From positions 310,001-374,000 of the forward strand of contig CAJQUW010005703.1 in the NCBI GenBank assembly GCA_907163375.1: a stretch of 64,000 nucleotides of DNA, read 5' to 3'. The notes beneath the pieces are model-generated. The model searched no databases, was not told the origin of the DNA, and was given only the letters and a program-made list of their open reading frames with translations. A program made the translations under genes and the position numbers. Of the stretch, positions 32,011 to 43,570 are shown piece by piece. This DNA comes from Prostheceraeus crozeri (lineage: Eukaryota; Platyhelminthes; Polycladida; Euryleptidae). Position 1 is the stretch's first letter, and every line of letters starts with the position of its first letter.

Positions 32011-34001
32011 ATTGGGCTGGGGCCAGGCATGGGCCCTGAAATGTGTAGCACCTGGGCCGATATTCATCATGTCTGAAATTACATTCCCTCATTTCATCAT
32101 TTAAATTCTCTGAATCAATTTATGGGATGGCTTATCAACATGATCCTTAATTCAGCAATAATAATAATAACAAAGACAGCGGTATATGACGAGAAAATCA
32201 AAAACATAAGAATCAGTGGCCGCATGTATTTATCAATTGTCTCACTGTCAAATCACAAGAGCCAATTGGATGTTTAGTTTAACTTTTTGCTTTGTGACTT
32301 CATTTTTGTAGGAAGTTTAGAAGAATAATCAGCTATCGACACATCAGATGGGATGCAGATAAAATGTGATAGACAACCGCGCTATACATGCACAATGTTC
32401 TTTATTTATGTGTATTATACACTGCATGGTCCAAAATTCACCTTGCTGCTGAACAGTAATCAATTTGCCTGCAGATGTTACATAGGCCATACAGAATGCA
32501 ATCATATAATCAATAACCCTGTGGGAACGTAGCTCACTAATATCAAGAGATTATCTGGTGAGTTAGCGATTTTGTAGCTAAATCTATTCTTGCTCAATTT
32601 TGCAACAAAATCATCGCTACATGTGAAAGTCGCCTTTATTATTTTTAGAAGTTCGTCTAAAATCCAAAAGCGATAGGTGGCGAGTACGTTGCTATAACTA
32701 ATTGATAGATGTTTGTTAGCTAATTTGAGCTGATTTTTCACCAACCGACGAAATAGTGAATGTTGTAGCAACTAATTAGTGGTAAGTAGTAATGTTCGTA
32801 TATTGCCTTCACATGAAAATAAATTGTATACTCAGTTTGATCTGTTAAAAAGGGATCATTTTAATTCACGAAAGCTTAAACTAAAAAGGTATTTATCTTC
32901 CATAAATGTCGCAGTAAATACTATGAAATTATTCAAATATCTGTTATTGCTGTAAATTATTGAATGTCAAGAGATGTAATGAAAATTGATATAAGCGGAT
33001 TCTCTCTATTCTTATCATTATCAAGTAATGTGAATCTGCCCTTATTTTCTAGATAGATTAGCCATATATGGGCAATAGTGAGGATGTGAGGGAGAAAATA
33101 GAGCCTCGGCTGTAAAGGTGGATTACTAAAGAGATGTAGAAGGTGGCACATAGAGCGCGAATTTGCGAATTGTCGCCGGCGAACTTCGCTAGCGAATATG
33201 CCGCAAATATGACTGAACTGTAACATGATATTCTGCAGCTGACATCCGCCAGTCTTTCGCAAGATTCGCTCCCACAGGGAATCAGCTTTCTAGAATGATT
33301 TTTAAGGCGATTGCTGCTGCCACGTACAGCATGTCTGATGATGGTTTCTGAACTTTGAACGTGATTCTATATCAATTTAACCGCAAAATAGTCGAATGCC
33401 TTTAGACTTAGCACTTTTCACTTAATTATACGGAGTATTAAAAAGTCCATTTTCACCGCTATCTTTAATCTACACGGTGCGTCAGAACCAACTTATTATG
33501 TTTTGAGATCCACCAGAGCTGCGACCTAAATTGTATTAATCTACAGTGTATTACGATTCTATTCATGTCAATTTTAAAAAAATCGATCGGTGAAATTTCG
33601 AGAAAATTTCGATTAAACACTTCGTACTACTTTTACCAATATTCTAAGTAGTAGGTCATAAAATGCATACGAATCCAATATGATTACCATTATTTTTTCA
33701 AAAAATTGAGTCAATATGATAGCCTAAGACGGAATTTCATCGCTTGTTTCATTTTATTTGGTCTACTTTATTGACATTAATCTGTAGATACCGTATTCAT
33801 GGGTGGGATCATAGGTGGGCTTATATAAAATTCAGCTCTTTGATATTAAAATTATGTTCAATAAAATCACCTTCTAATATATTGCAAATCAGCAAGCATG
33901 TGATTCAGATCATTTCTAGCCTTGCTACATGTCTTCCCTGATTAAAGTACATGCACAAACGTAATTCAAACAATTTATTTTGTATTTATTTTGAAAAGGA
34001 A
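32011..34001. other. Unassigned sequence
   Basis: Nothing recognisable across almost 2 kb; only short AT-rich frames. Confidence 0.45.
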
Positions 34002-34105
34002 CCAGGTAGAACTCGGCAGGCGCGTTGATTCGCAGAGTACATAATTCTGTGAAAGCATCTTTTCCGGTCTCGTTCCCTGCAGAAATTCGCTCTGATTGTC
34101 GGATA
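34002..34105 (+). mobile_element. GTCCGGC long-TIR element, right-end relic
   Basis: GGTAGAACTCGGCAGGCGCG, TCTCGTTCCCTGCAGAAATT and CGCTCTGATTGTCGGATA match the last about 110 bp of the full elements. Confidence 0.7.
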
Positions 34106-35025
34106 TGGGTAAAAGTCTCTTCATGAAAGTGTCAGTTCATGAAGTTAGCACACTTTTAGGCTAAGTACATGACATTTGTATCGTTGTGAGTGCGATAGAT
34201 GCATAATTCATCCGTCATCTAATTTGAATGAATAGAAAGAAACATAACACAAAAGTTGCAATTATGTGAATTAATATGAGCAATAATTTCCTCAAAGTAT
34301 CAATCTCAAAATGGACACTCAAGCGGCGATGCCCGCCTTTATAAATCATCTGAGACGGTTAGAAAGTTTGTGAAGAAATTGATACTTTGATTCAGAACAC
34401 ATCTCCATGCCAACATAGATCGCTTGACATTGTGAGGGCAGTTCTGTCTCAGTCTTTCTGATTCAGAGGATATGATACTCAGCATGAGGCGCTCACCAAC
34501 CTTATTGAGACAAAGAATTCGCCGAGAGCAGTCTACTCTAAAGGGTAGCAAAGTCATCGAAAAATTCAGAATATTGCGTTACATGATGAATTATCAAAAT
34601 ACCGCAAGGCATTCGATGAAGTGAAATGTTTGCAATTTTTTGAAGTTCGTCCTTATCTTTATTACTTTAATTCTCATTGCTCTGATAAGTGATTATTTCA
34701 TGTACATTGAATAAATAGCTCTAAAGTTCAGTGGATGAAATATGAGATCAAACATTTGTTTTTTAAATGCACTTTTTAATGCTCTTTAAAAAGTAAGCAA
34801 AAGTTCTGCAGTTGATTCGAGTTTATCGTTTCTCAATACTTAAACTGGCTTTAACTAGTCTGTAACTGCAATTTTTGTCCTTTGAACTGAATCTGATAAT
34901 AGGAGACATAGATTCCTACTTTTCGTTTTGTTTTAGTGAGCCTAGAATGGACGATAGCGGTTTGTTGAAGGTGATTTCAACCGCTCGTCTATTCGCCGAT
35001 TGCTAGATCTTTAGAAGAAGCATAT
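34106..35025. other. Unassigned sequence
   Basis: Nothing recognisable. Confidence 0.4.
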
Positions 35026-35543
35026 CCCCAGGATTAGATTGCTTAAGCGTGTCACTTTGCAAGAAGTGCAAACTGATTCAAAACGATAGTACATGCAGGA
35101 ACTTACTAAGTGGGCAAAAAGAAATTTTCAATGCCTTACAGAGATAGGAAAAATAGTCGTGCGTCGCTTGCGGATTGCTGTGAATTCCCTCAAAATGCTC
35201 CGATCGCCACGATTCCTTCAGATTCGAAGAATTCAGATCATTCGCAAACGTCTTCACGATAATGTTGGGCCCTCCTATCATTATTAAATAAGTCATCAGG
35301 CGCATGAAAAAACGTTCATAAACTTCTCTGTAGAACTTGATATCATCTGTGTCTCTTTCCTGTGTCATCTAGCTGATAACAGTCACTGAAATTTCGCACA
35401 GTTTGGCGTGTTTAATGTTGAACTGGCTGCCCATTGTTCGATTTCTATGGTATTATGCTAGCAGATTGTGCAGTGTGCGCTACAAGCTTCAATGCTTCCT
35501 TTCTAGTAAAACAGAAGAAGAGACGACCTGTCTAATACTCTGA
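35026..35543 (+). mobile_element. MITE-2, near full-length copy
   Basis: Left end AGGATTAGATTGCTTAAGCG, right end GACGACCTGTCTAATACTCTG. The interior aligns throughout with 58027-58549. Confidence 0.83.
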
Positions 35544-36309
35544 TTGCGCAAATCACTAAAGCATGTGATAGTTATCACACTTTCAGTTTCGTCGAGACGA
35601 AGCTTCGAGTGGATAGCTACTTTGTTGCTTGACAGCGCGGCGGACACGAATTGGACGGTTTCAGCACGCTGTCATACATTGGGGTTATCGATAGAACGCC
35701 ATCATGAAATACAATACTCTAGATAATATAGTTAGATGTACACCATTTGTAATAGTTCGATTTCTATGGATTAAAAGAAAACAATGTGCCGGCTTGCTAA
35801 TCGCTGAAAGCGATGGTAAAAATCGCAAAGTGATCGCTGTCCTAGTGCTGTCACAATGTTGCTTATAAAAATATTATACATGTTTCAGAATGACTTCATA
35901 TGTAAACATCAACTGTTCTACTTCTGTGTCTATAAACAAACGTTTCCATGCAACGCTGCGATAACAAATTTAACAACCATTTTACATGTAGTGCGAGAAC
36001 TTGTGACATTTTCTTCCTAAATTCGCGCACGAGCCTCTCAGAATTTTTTTATATGTAGATTGTCATTCAACATCAGTAAAACGACAACTCTTAAGTTGCA
36101 CCTCCAGTCGTCTCAAACAAGTTGCAGAGCCTCAAACATCGCAAAATCCCATTTGTCCATATACTTCCGAGTTTCATACACTCAACAACGTAATGATCCA
36201 GCATACTTACGCCCTCATTAATCGAATTCCAAAATAAGTAAATAAATAAAAGATACATTTAAAAACTCAAATTGAGATTTGCTATTTCTATGATTGTGAT
36301 TGTGATTGC
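35544..36309. other. Unassigned sequence
   Basis: Nothing recognisable. Confidence 0.4.
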
Positions 36310-36576
36310 TAGTCCGGCAACCAGAACGAGTTTCTGCAGGGAACGAGGCCGAAAGTAAGACTTTCACAGAATGTTGCACACCATATGCCTACTACGACTC
36401 TGCACGTCTGTCGAGTTCTAGTGAATTCCTCTTCTTGTCAGACAGGATCAAAGAAAAACACATGTAAATCCAATGGAAAGCAGATTGAAGATTTTGGCAA
36501 AAATGAAATTTTATATGTTTTCTCTCAGCAACTGAAAAGTATTAAGATAAAGCAAGTATGGCGTGTTGAGGTAGAC

Positions 36577-36807
36577 GCATGTTTCAATTAGTAATTGAGA
36601 AAAAAGACCTATCTGTCGTAAATCGTCTATTGAATTTTCACGACGTGTCGCAGGTCCTGCTGCGTCGTTAGGCAATAGTTACAAGTCTGGCCAGGCAATA
36701 ATAGTCACTTGTAACTATTGCCTGACGACGCAGCGGTACCTGCGACACGTCGTGAAAATTCAATAGACGATTTATGGCAGATAGGTCTATTTTCTTAATT
36801 ACTGATT
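36577..36807. repeat. Palindrome with about 105-bp arms
   Basis: The left arm (AATTAGTAATTGAGAAAA through GGCAATAGTTACAAGT) and right arm (ACTTGTAACTATTGCC through CTTAATTACTGATT) are near-perfect inverted copies around a loop of about 19 bp (36688-36706). It is nested in the 36312-38014 element. Confidence 0.88.
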
Positions 36808-37241
36808 AAAAAGTATTAAGTCTAGAGTCAATGTTTTTTACATGGAATGTCTTCAGGTCATTTCCTATTATGTGCATGTGCTTTTATCATGCATCTAATC
36901 GGCAATGTATGTGAGAATGTGGTTGAATATGGATAAAGTTGCTGAAAATATTTGTGTTGCCGACATTAAGAGGCTCACCAAATCTAAATGTGTTTAGCTT
37001 TATAGACAGGGGCGCATGAAGATGAAAGGCAACCTGAAGGCATTCTATGCCAAAAATCATGACTCTGCCTTAGTATTTTTCGTTTGATCAGTGAAAACAT
37101 AGAAAATTTCATTTTAGCCAAAAAATGCAATCTGCGTCCCATTGGATTTGCATGTGTTTTTCTTTGATCCTGTCTGATAAGAAGAGGAACATACTAGAAC
37201 TCGGTAGACGTGCAGATTCGTAGTAGGCATGGGGTGTACAT

Positions 37242-37944
37242 TAGACCCCTGCGTCGATATATCTTTCATCGGCGGCGGCGTTTTCGGCGCGCTGATAAAT
37301 TCTAATCGTCGAAGGCGTCCGCTTCGACGAAACAATTGGCAGAGGCTTTTATCGGCGTACATCTGTTGAGTTCATGAGAATAGAAGTTGAATCTCTCCCT
37401 AGTATCTAAGTATAGGTATATTCTTCGCTATCCTTCGCTTAATCGAAAGCAACGGATAGTCTAAATCCGGCACATCTAACACCTAGTCGGCACTAAGGTT
37501 CTTAATTAAGGGTTCTTAAACTAAGGGTTCTTAATTAAACAACAATTGTGATTTTTGTGTAATTAACAGAAATGCGACACACTTATATAAAGCTGAGTAA
37601 CCGATGAATTATTTGCATATCATCACGGCTTCATTACTGTACAGTACACGTAATATACATGTACATCCTACACTTGAATTCTAGCAAAGTGAAAATGTTA
37701 TAGCTTTGACCGATCGATGCCCATACAAGCTTTTTCACCGACAACTTTGTTCCTGTCAGAATGTAGGGCTACTCTCTTGGTTATACCCAAGTAGAAAGTA
37801 TATTTGGATTTTTCCTCAGGACCAAACGATATGTTCCTAAGTTCCAGTCAGAAATGCAGTGGAGACAGTTAATCCATAGAATAAACCGAAAAATGTCTCC
37901 GCCGGAGCGACGCCGATTAAAATTTGCGGCGGCGCAAGGGTCTG
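37242..37944. mobile_element. hAT-like MITE with exact 8-bp TSD (703 bp)
   Basis: GTGTACAT at 37234-37241 is repeated at 37945-37952, and the sister element at 51539 has a single uninterrupted GTGTACAT at this point. The ends are TAGACCCCTGCG on the left and, read from the other strand, CAGACCCTTGCG on the right, followed by GGCGGCGGCG-like subterminal words in both arms. An 8-bp duplication with short CAGA-type ends is characteristic of hAT elements. There is no coding capacity. Confidence 0.88.
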
Positions 37945-38016
37945 GTGTACATCATTCTATGAAAGTCTCATTATCGGCCTCGTTCCCTGCAGAAACTCGC
38001 TCTGGCTGCCGGACTA

Positions 38017-38718
38017 TGCACTTTTAACGCAGAATTTTCCATCATCAGGGCATCTTGTTACAGCTAAAACTAATGGCCTGCTGAGCCAAAATTCATTGAT
38101 ATTTATTTCGGATATCCACTGCATCCTCTTATTTATTCGTTCGTATGCTTCAAAATATCCCGTGTCAGAAGCTCAACAATCGAATTAATCTCCAAGACTT
38201 CATTCAACCTTGAGGCATTTTTGCTGTCTCGTTATTGCACATTTGAAATTCACAACAAGGACTTACTCAGAATACTTGACCCGTTGGGACAAAATTTCCA
38301 TAATCTTATTCACGTCTTCAAATTCGACCCTTTCAACCCAGCAAGTGACCCACCTTGTAGACACAAAGGATTATAAAACGTTGATGAAAAAACCTGAATA
38401 GTGTGAAGAACGCATCAACGAGATTCTCATAGGAATAGCTTGGAACAGCTTACAACGCAGAATGAAGTGACAATCTATTCAGAATATGAAACGGATAATG
38501 AATAGAGTTTGAACCAATTTGTCTAATGACGATCTTGTCTTCACGCAATGATAGAGAACTTGAAGAAAAGAAAGAGATTATAAGGAAATCGATGTGAACA
38601 AGTCTCCGAATTCTGTGCACTTTATAAGGTTGGATGAAGAGATTTTCAATGAAATTTTAAAAGGCTGCAATGTCTATTCGTGTCTGTCTTTGACCTGGAG
38701 CATTTTAATCTTTTAGTC
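38017..38718. other. Unassigned sequence
   Basis: Nothing recognisable. Confidence 0.4.
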
Positions 38719-39882
38719 CCACAGAATTAAATATTTTGTTTATCTGCTTCGATTTGCTAGAAGTGTGATTAATACGAAATTGACGGCACATCGATGGGTA
38801 CTCCTGGGTTATCTCCCACCCCCCACGTGTTCAAATTTGTCTAAAATCCGTAGAAATGAATCAATCGTTACAAAACTTTAAGTGCACGTGAGTGAGGATA
38901 TTTTCTACCCGCATACCAAAACTTGTCCAAATTGGACAAGTACTATGTCAATTAGGGGCGATAACTTTAAGTGAAGCGTTGCTGCAACTTAATCTGACTT
39001 CTTCTGACCTCATCGTCTGAGCAGAAAGCACTTGAAGTTAACAAAGTCATTTCCCGACAACTGAAATGATGATGACCAAGCCATATTCCTTACACTAACA
39101 TTTTCAACTTAGTTAAGGTGTGGCAAGGTACTGGTAGTGGGAAGATTTCAAATAACAGTGAATGAGACGAAGAGGGACAACAATGCACACACGAGTGGCA
39201 ATAGTGCGTCGAACAGACGAGGTCAGATTAAGCAGCTGACATCGCTACACTTCACGCTATCGTCTCTAATGCAAAAAGTACTTGTCCGATCTGCGTGAAA
39301 TTTTGCATGTGGGTAGAAAATATGCTTAATTACGTGTACCTGAAGTTTGGTGACGATTGATACATTTTTTCAGATGCTAGACAAATTTGAAAACGTATAG
39401 AGAGATAACCCATAAGTACCCATCGAGGAACCTATTAAGTAGGCAAAAAGAAATTCATAATACATCTACCTTACAGAGGAAAAAAGTCTTGCGTCGCTTG
39501 CCAGCAATGTGAGTTCCAGCAAAGTGCTTCGATTGCCACAATTCCTTTAGATTCGAAAAATTCAGATCATTGCGCACAAGTTTTCTCCATAATGTTGGCC
39601 CTTCCGATCTTTATTAAAAAAAGTAGCAGGCGTACGAAAATTAGTTCACCTGATGATTTCACATCCTCTCCTCGGCATTGCTCACTGTATAGTGCATACA
39701 CTGAATCGATTACTAACCAAAAAAGCGATGTGTGTTTTGGTGTGTGCGAAGTGATATCACAGCACGCACGCATCTCTCACTGGCTCTGGTTCCTCTGCAG
39801 ATAGCTTATTGTTTGCCATTTCCAATAGCAAGCGATACACGAATTATCCATTCGAGAAGGAGCAAGTTGACTAATTCTGTGA
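38719..39882 (+). mobile_element. MITE-2b copy split by another element
   Basis: Left end CACAGAATTAAATATTTTGT, right end GTTGACTAATTCTGTG. With the 38795-39422 insertion and one TCGA removed, it aligns along its whole length with 26511-26992. Confidence 0.86.
38795..39422. mobile_element. Long-TIR MITE with exact TCGA target duplication (628 bp)
   Basis: TCGA at 38791-38794 and 39423-39426 flank the insertion; the paralogous site at 26583-26586 has one TCGA. The ends are TGGGTACTCCTGGGTTATCT and its counterpart AGAGATAACCCATAAGTACC then CA. The inverted repeats continue for about 150-200 bp per side (CAAATTTGTCTA, TATTTTCTACCC and GACAAGTACT words on both). There is no transposase. I cannot assign the superfamily from a 4-bp TSD alone. 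Confidence 0.9.
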
Positions 39883-39966
39883 TGTGCCATTTCGATATTA
39901 AGGCTATATACAATTCTTCCTTTCTAGGAAACCGAAGCGCGCGCAGATGAATCTAATTCTGTGTTT

Positions 39967-40071
39967 AGTCCGGAAGCCCTTCCTGGCGACTTCCAATGAC
40001 ACTGTCGAGGCTCGACTTCTAGACCAAGAGATCGCTAGGCCAAGGACTTATAATCACTGTGTCACGAAGTG
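39967..40071 (-). mobile_element. tRNA-derived SINE, copy c
   Basis: On the minus strand: TCGTGACACAGTGATTATAA, the TTGGCCTAGCGATCT word, CGAGCCTCGACAGTGTCATT and CCAGGAAGGGCTTCCGGAC. It keeps the RTE-like AGGAAGGGC word. Confidence 0.72.
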
Positions 40072-40422
40072 ATATTCATTGAAACTTTGAAAATAGAGTC
40101 GAAAATGCAAGACAATGAATGATAACAAGGTTCCTAATTCAATGCACTTTCTTCTTCTAGTGCTGGTTTAGTTACATTGATGTTTCACGTTCATAATGAA
40201 ATAAAAGGATGATCAGTAATCGAAAGTGCTCAATTGCGTTTATTATTAAAGGAAAATGCGGATGTAGTGAAACACATCACGAAAGAACAAAAGAATGAAG
40301 TACCAGACAAAATGAAATGAGACGTTGCATCCCAAATTCCTCGAGATATTGAACCAGATTCTGGATATCAGTCAACCTCAGACTCCAGAAATCTACCGAT
40401 GACCAAAGAGTTTCTCTAATTG
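40072..40422. other. Unassigned sequence
   Basis: Nothing recognisable. Confidence 0.4.
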
Positions 40423-40800
40423 AGCGCAAACTGCGCGTAATTACACATGACCCTAAACATCCGTGGCTATGCGTGACATTGCTGGAACAAATGTCGGCAG
40501 TCCTGTTAACCAGACTTTGTGTCTCATGTGTCTGCATGTATCAGAGACTAAACAATGTGACAGGACCACAATTTCATGCTCAGGGAAGACATAACATGTA
40601 TAAGCGGTTCATCCGTGGTTCAAGCGGCAACGACAACCGTAAACGGCGAGTAAATCATAAACACTCACCAGCGCGTATTCATAAACATTCCCCATGTTTT
40701 AACAGCATCAGATCAAGTGATTTCTGACTCTTAGTGCAGCGCGGATGTTCGCACAGAGAAGAATAGAATGTCTTTAACCACGGATGTTTGGGGTGTTCCC
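40423..40800 (+). mobile_element. Short deletion derivative of the 46265-48034 element
   Basis: It matches that element read on the minus strand: CGCGTAATTACACATGACCC, AACATCCGTGGCTATGCGTG, ACATTGCTGGAACAAATGTC, then TGACAGGACCACAATTTCAT. It then jumps straight to GCGGTTCATCCGTGGTTCAA, CATTCCCCATGTTTTAACAG and CTGACTCTTAGTGCAGCGCG. The Gypsy-related middle (about 1.3 kb) is absent. The outermost terminal words are degraded. Confidence 0.82.
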
Positions 40801-41329
40801 TAATTTTTGGAATTGCAATTAACAAATAAGTTCATCTATCATCACTTAAAATACACAACTGGTAGATTGTCTAGTTAGTGCGCTTGCAATAATTTATCAA
40901 CTCTCCTTTTTGCAAACACAATGTAAATGGGATAATTAAATATTGAGTTGCATCCTCAGTAGAAAAATGGAAGCGACATGAATAGCTGCCATTTTGTTCA
41001 ATATCAGGAATCATCAGCAGGCTTAGTTCACATCCCTCAACATGGACACAACTCCCTATTTAAAGTTGCTGCCTATTTTGATGGTTTGCAAGGTCAGAGG
41101 GAATTCGGCCACCTGGATCACATGCATGTAAAACACATATAGATGGCAAGTTGGATGATCATGGTGGGAATATTCATGGAATGATTGATATAAATGTGGT
41201 ACTTCATTCATATTTAAAAGTTAAAAAAGTCTTTCAAAATAGACTGCTTGGTTTTCAGAGGTCCATCTTTTGATTCTCTTATTAGTTGCGAATAGTGTCT
41301 TGCTTTAGGAGGTGACTCATCTCGCTTTA
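40801..41329. other. Unassigned sequence
   Basis: Nothing recognisable. Confidence 0.4.
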
Positions 41330-41470
41330 TGTGGCACAAAAATCGCACTCATTTTCACTCACGAGTACACCTGTCAACGGCTCTATCATTGAGTTAGATC
41401 AGTCACGTGAGCAATTTCATTGCTTTTCATTGGTTCTTCATGCCCCGACTTAGTTCTCCCGGATGTGCTG
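41330..41470 (+). mobile_element. Partial copy of the 57480-57720 repeat family
   Basis: GGCACAAAAATCGCACTCAT, TTAGATCAGTCACGTGAGCA and TTTTCATTGGTTCTTCATGC then CCCGACTTAGTTCTCCCGGA follow the order seen at 57540-57670. It abuts a MITE-2 start. Confidence 0.72.
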
Positions 41471-41473
41471 CGA

Positions 41474-42059
41474 CCACAGAATTAGACAGGTCGTCTCTTC
41501 TTCCGTTTGACTAGAAGGGAAGCATTGGAACATGTAGCCACAGAATTAGACAGGTCTTTTCTTCTGTTTGACTAGAAAGGAAACATTGGAACATGTAACG
41601 TTAATGAAATTGCACAATCTGCTGACATAGTACCATACAATCGAACAATGAGCAGCCAGTTCAACATTATACACGTCAAATTGTGCGATGTTTCAGTGAC
41701 TGTTATCAACCGAATCAAACAGCAAAGAGACACAGTCGATGTGAAGTTCTACAGGGAAGTTTGTGAGCATTTTTTCGTGAGCCTGCCATCGTTTTTTCAT
41801 GATGATCGGTAGGGCCCAACATTATCGAGAAACCTTTTGCGCAATGATCTGAACTCTTCGAATCTGAAGGAATCGTGGCGATCGGAGCATTTTGAAGGAA
41901 TTCACAGCAATCCGCAAACGGCGTACGACTATTTTTCCTATCTCTGTAAGGCATTGTAAAATTCTTTCTGCCCTCTTAGTAAGTTCCTGCATGTGCCATC
42001 GTTTTGAATCAGTTTGTACTTCTAGCAAAGTGACACGCTTCAACAATATGATTCCGTGG
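41474..42059 (-). mobile_element. MITE-2 copy with 64-bp duplication of its end
   Basis: Ends CCACAGAATTAGACAGGTCG and ACAATATGATTCCGTGG. The first 64 bp (41474-41537) are repeated in tandem from 41538, so the element shows two copies of its terminus. The interior matches 58027-58549 in reverse. Confidence 0.84.
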
Positions 42060-42820
42060 CTGTAGTCCTTTAAAATGGCAGTCTCTGATTTCTTTGGGAT
42101 CACAATTCAATCGCATGCTTCATTGACCTTCTGCCACGCTCCTTGGCTTTGCAGGAGAATGTGACAACGTGACAATGCGAGAGCAGAAATCAATGATTTG
42201 AATGAAACATTTCACTGGCATTCGTTACAATGATCGAAACTAAAGCTGAATAAAAAAATGACAACTTAACTAGCATCCATCAAAATATATCTGAAACCAA
42301 TTATGTCACTTGTTCAATGTGTTATTTTTTTGCGTCAATATATAGAAATTCTCTACAACATTTTCTCTAATGAATGGATCTTACTGCATAGGTCTGTCTG
42401 GATTATAGAATTCTCTCAATTGGCTTAGCATCCTGTGAAGATAATTATTCAGTCAAGTAATCCCTATGGAATATCGGTCGGTACATACAGAAACGAGAGT
42501 GAGTTTCAGATATATCAGAATAGATATTTCTTCCTCAGAACTTTACAGACTGGCGCCGAAATGATATTTGTCAGTGCTTTAGTGCGATTTCAAAAGAATG
42601 TGACAAAAATGTTGATTACTGGAAATGCAAAATTTCATACCGTCAAGATTTCACGACTTAAAGGAATAACAAATAACTCCATTGCAGATTGCATGCACAT
42701 CTGCATTGAATCGACACTGCACAATGATAGTGACTAGAACGGGCATAGCAATTGAAAGCAATGCTACGTAACAGCTGAAATCACCTTTAACAAACAGCTA
42801 GCTCACGGTGGGTTTGAATT
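42060..42820. other. Unassigned sequence
   Basis: Contains a 100-codon plus-strand frame (42435-42737) with no recognised family. I see no splice or repeat context and leave it uncalled. Confidence 0.4.
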
Positions 42821-43239
42821 CGATTCATAGAGTAAGTATATTTAGGTAGAGTGGTAACTCAGCATTTATTAAATCTCCAATGTGTATACACTTTCGATTT
42901 TATTAAATGAACTCGAGGGGGATACAGGTGGAATAAGGTCTCGCTTTTTTCATGAATACTGTCATTATAATACAATTCATGAAATTCCCTTGATAATGAG
43001 CTTGATTTCCGCTTTGATAGGATGCTTATTAGCTAATATTCATTCCTTTTGATATCCAACTTGTTTCATTCTACTTATTTAGGAGAGTTATCTCGGAAGT
43101 ATATAAATTGGGAAATTTTGACTTTTTTCAGAAGTGCTCAAATAATTTTTTGGACAACGGGAACGTAATCTCTGCAAAAAAACTAAATCTTTTGATATAA
43201 AATTTTTACTCTACCTATATATCCCTATTCTATGATTCG
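42821..43239 (-). mobile_element. MITE-1, internally deleted copy with best-preserved TIRs (419 bp)
   Basis: CGATTCATAGAGTAAGTATA then TTTAGGTAGAGTGGTAACTC on the left is mirrored by TACTCTACCTATATATCCCT then ATTCTATGATTCG on the right. These show that the TIR extends about 30 bp beyond the AGGTAGAGTG core. About half of the interior is missing. Confidence 0.86.
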
Positions 43240-43247
43240 ATTATCAC

Positions 43248-43570
43248 CTAAAAAATTCTCCAGTAAAACTGGTTGCAGTTTCTGGTCATGCTTAGTCCAA
43301 TTTGTCGAGAAATGTCAATTTTGAAAAAATTCATCGAGCTTTTTTCGAGAAAATTCAAATTTTTAATTTTTTGAGTAGTATGAAAAAAATGCATTTATAA
43401 TTTTTTTCATAAAAAATTCGCCACAGAAGCTGTTTGCATTTTTTGAACATACCATGTAAGTAAACTTGAGAAATATCAATCCTACAAATTTTCATCGAGC
43501 TGTTCCCGGGAAAATTCTATTTCTGAATCCTTTACACGAGAAATTCTATTAATTTTTGAATTTCTAACCA
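43248..43570. repeat. Two-copy tandem repeat, about 170 bp
   Basis: Units starting AAAAAATTCTCCAGTAAAAC (43248) and AAAAAATTCGCCACAGAAGC (43418) share TTCATCGAGCTKTT, GAAAATTC and GAGAAATRTCAAT words. As at 5.1-5.6 kb, a tandem repeat of this size sits directly against a MITE-1 end. Confidence 0.65.

Larger units (their letters stand above)
36312..38014. mobile_element. GTCCGGC long-TIR element with two nested structures
   Basis: TA at 36310-36311 and 38015-38016 flank GTCCGGCAACCAGAACGAG on the left and CTCGCTCTGGCTGCCGGAC on the right. Inside are the family blocks GGATCAAAGAAAAACACATG and, in the other arm, CATGTGTTTTTCTTTGATCC. The copy is enlarged by a palindrome at 36577-36807 and by an 8-bp-TSD insertion at 37242-37944. 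TA flanks fit a Tc1/mariner-superfamily or other TA-targeting transposase; no transposase is present. Confidence 0.85.

Noticed and set aside
42435-42737. 100-codon plus-strand frame as a host gene
   Set aside because: No homology I can recognise, no splice or promoter signals, and no repeated copy to test conservation.
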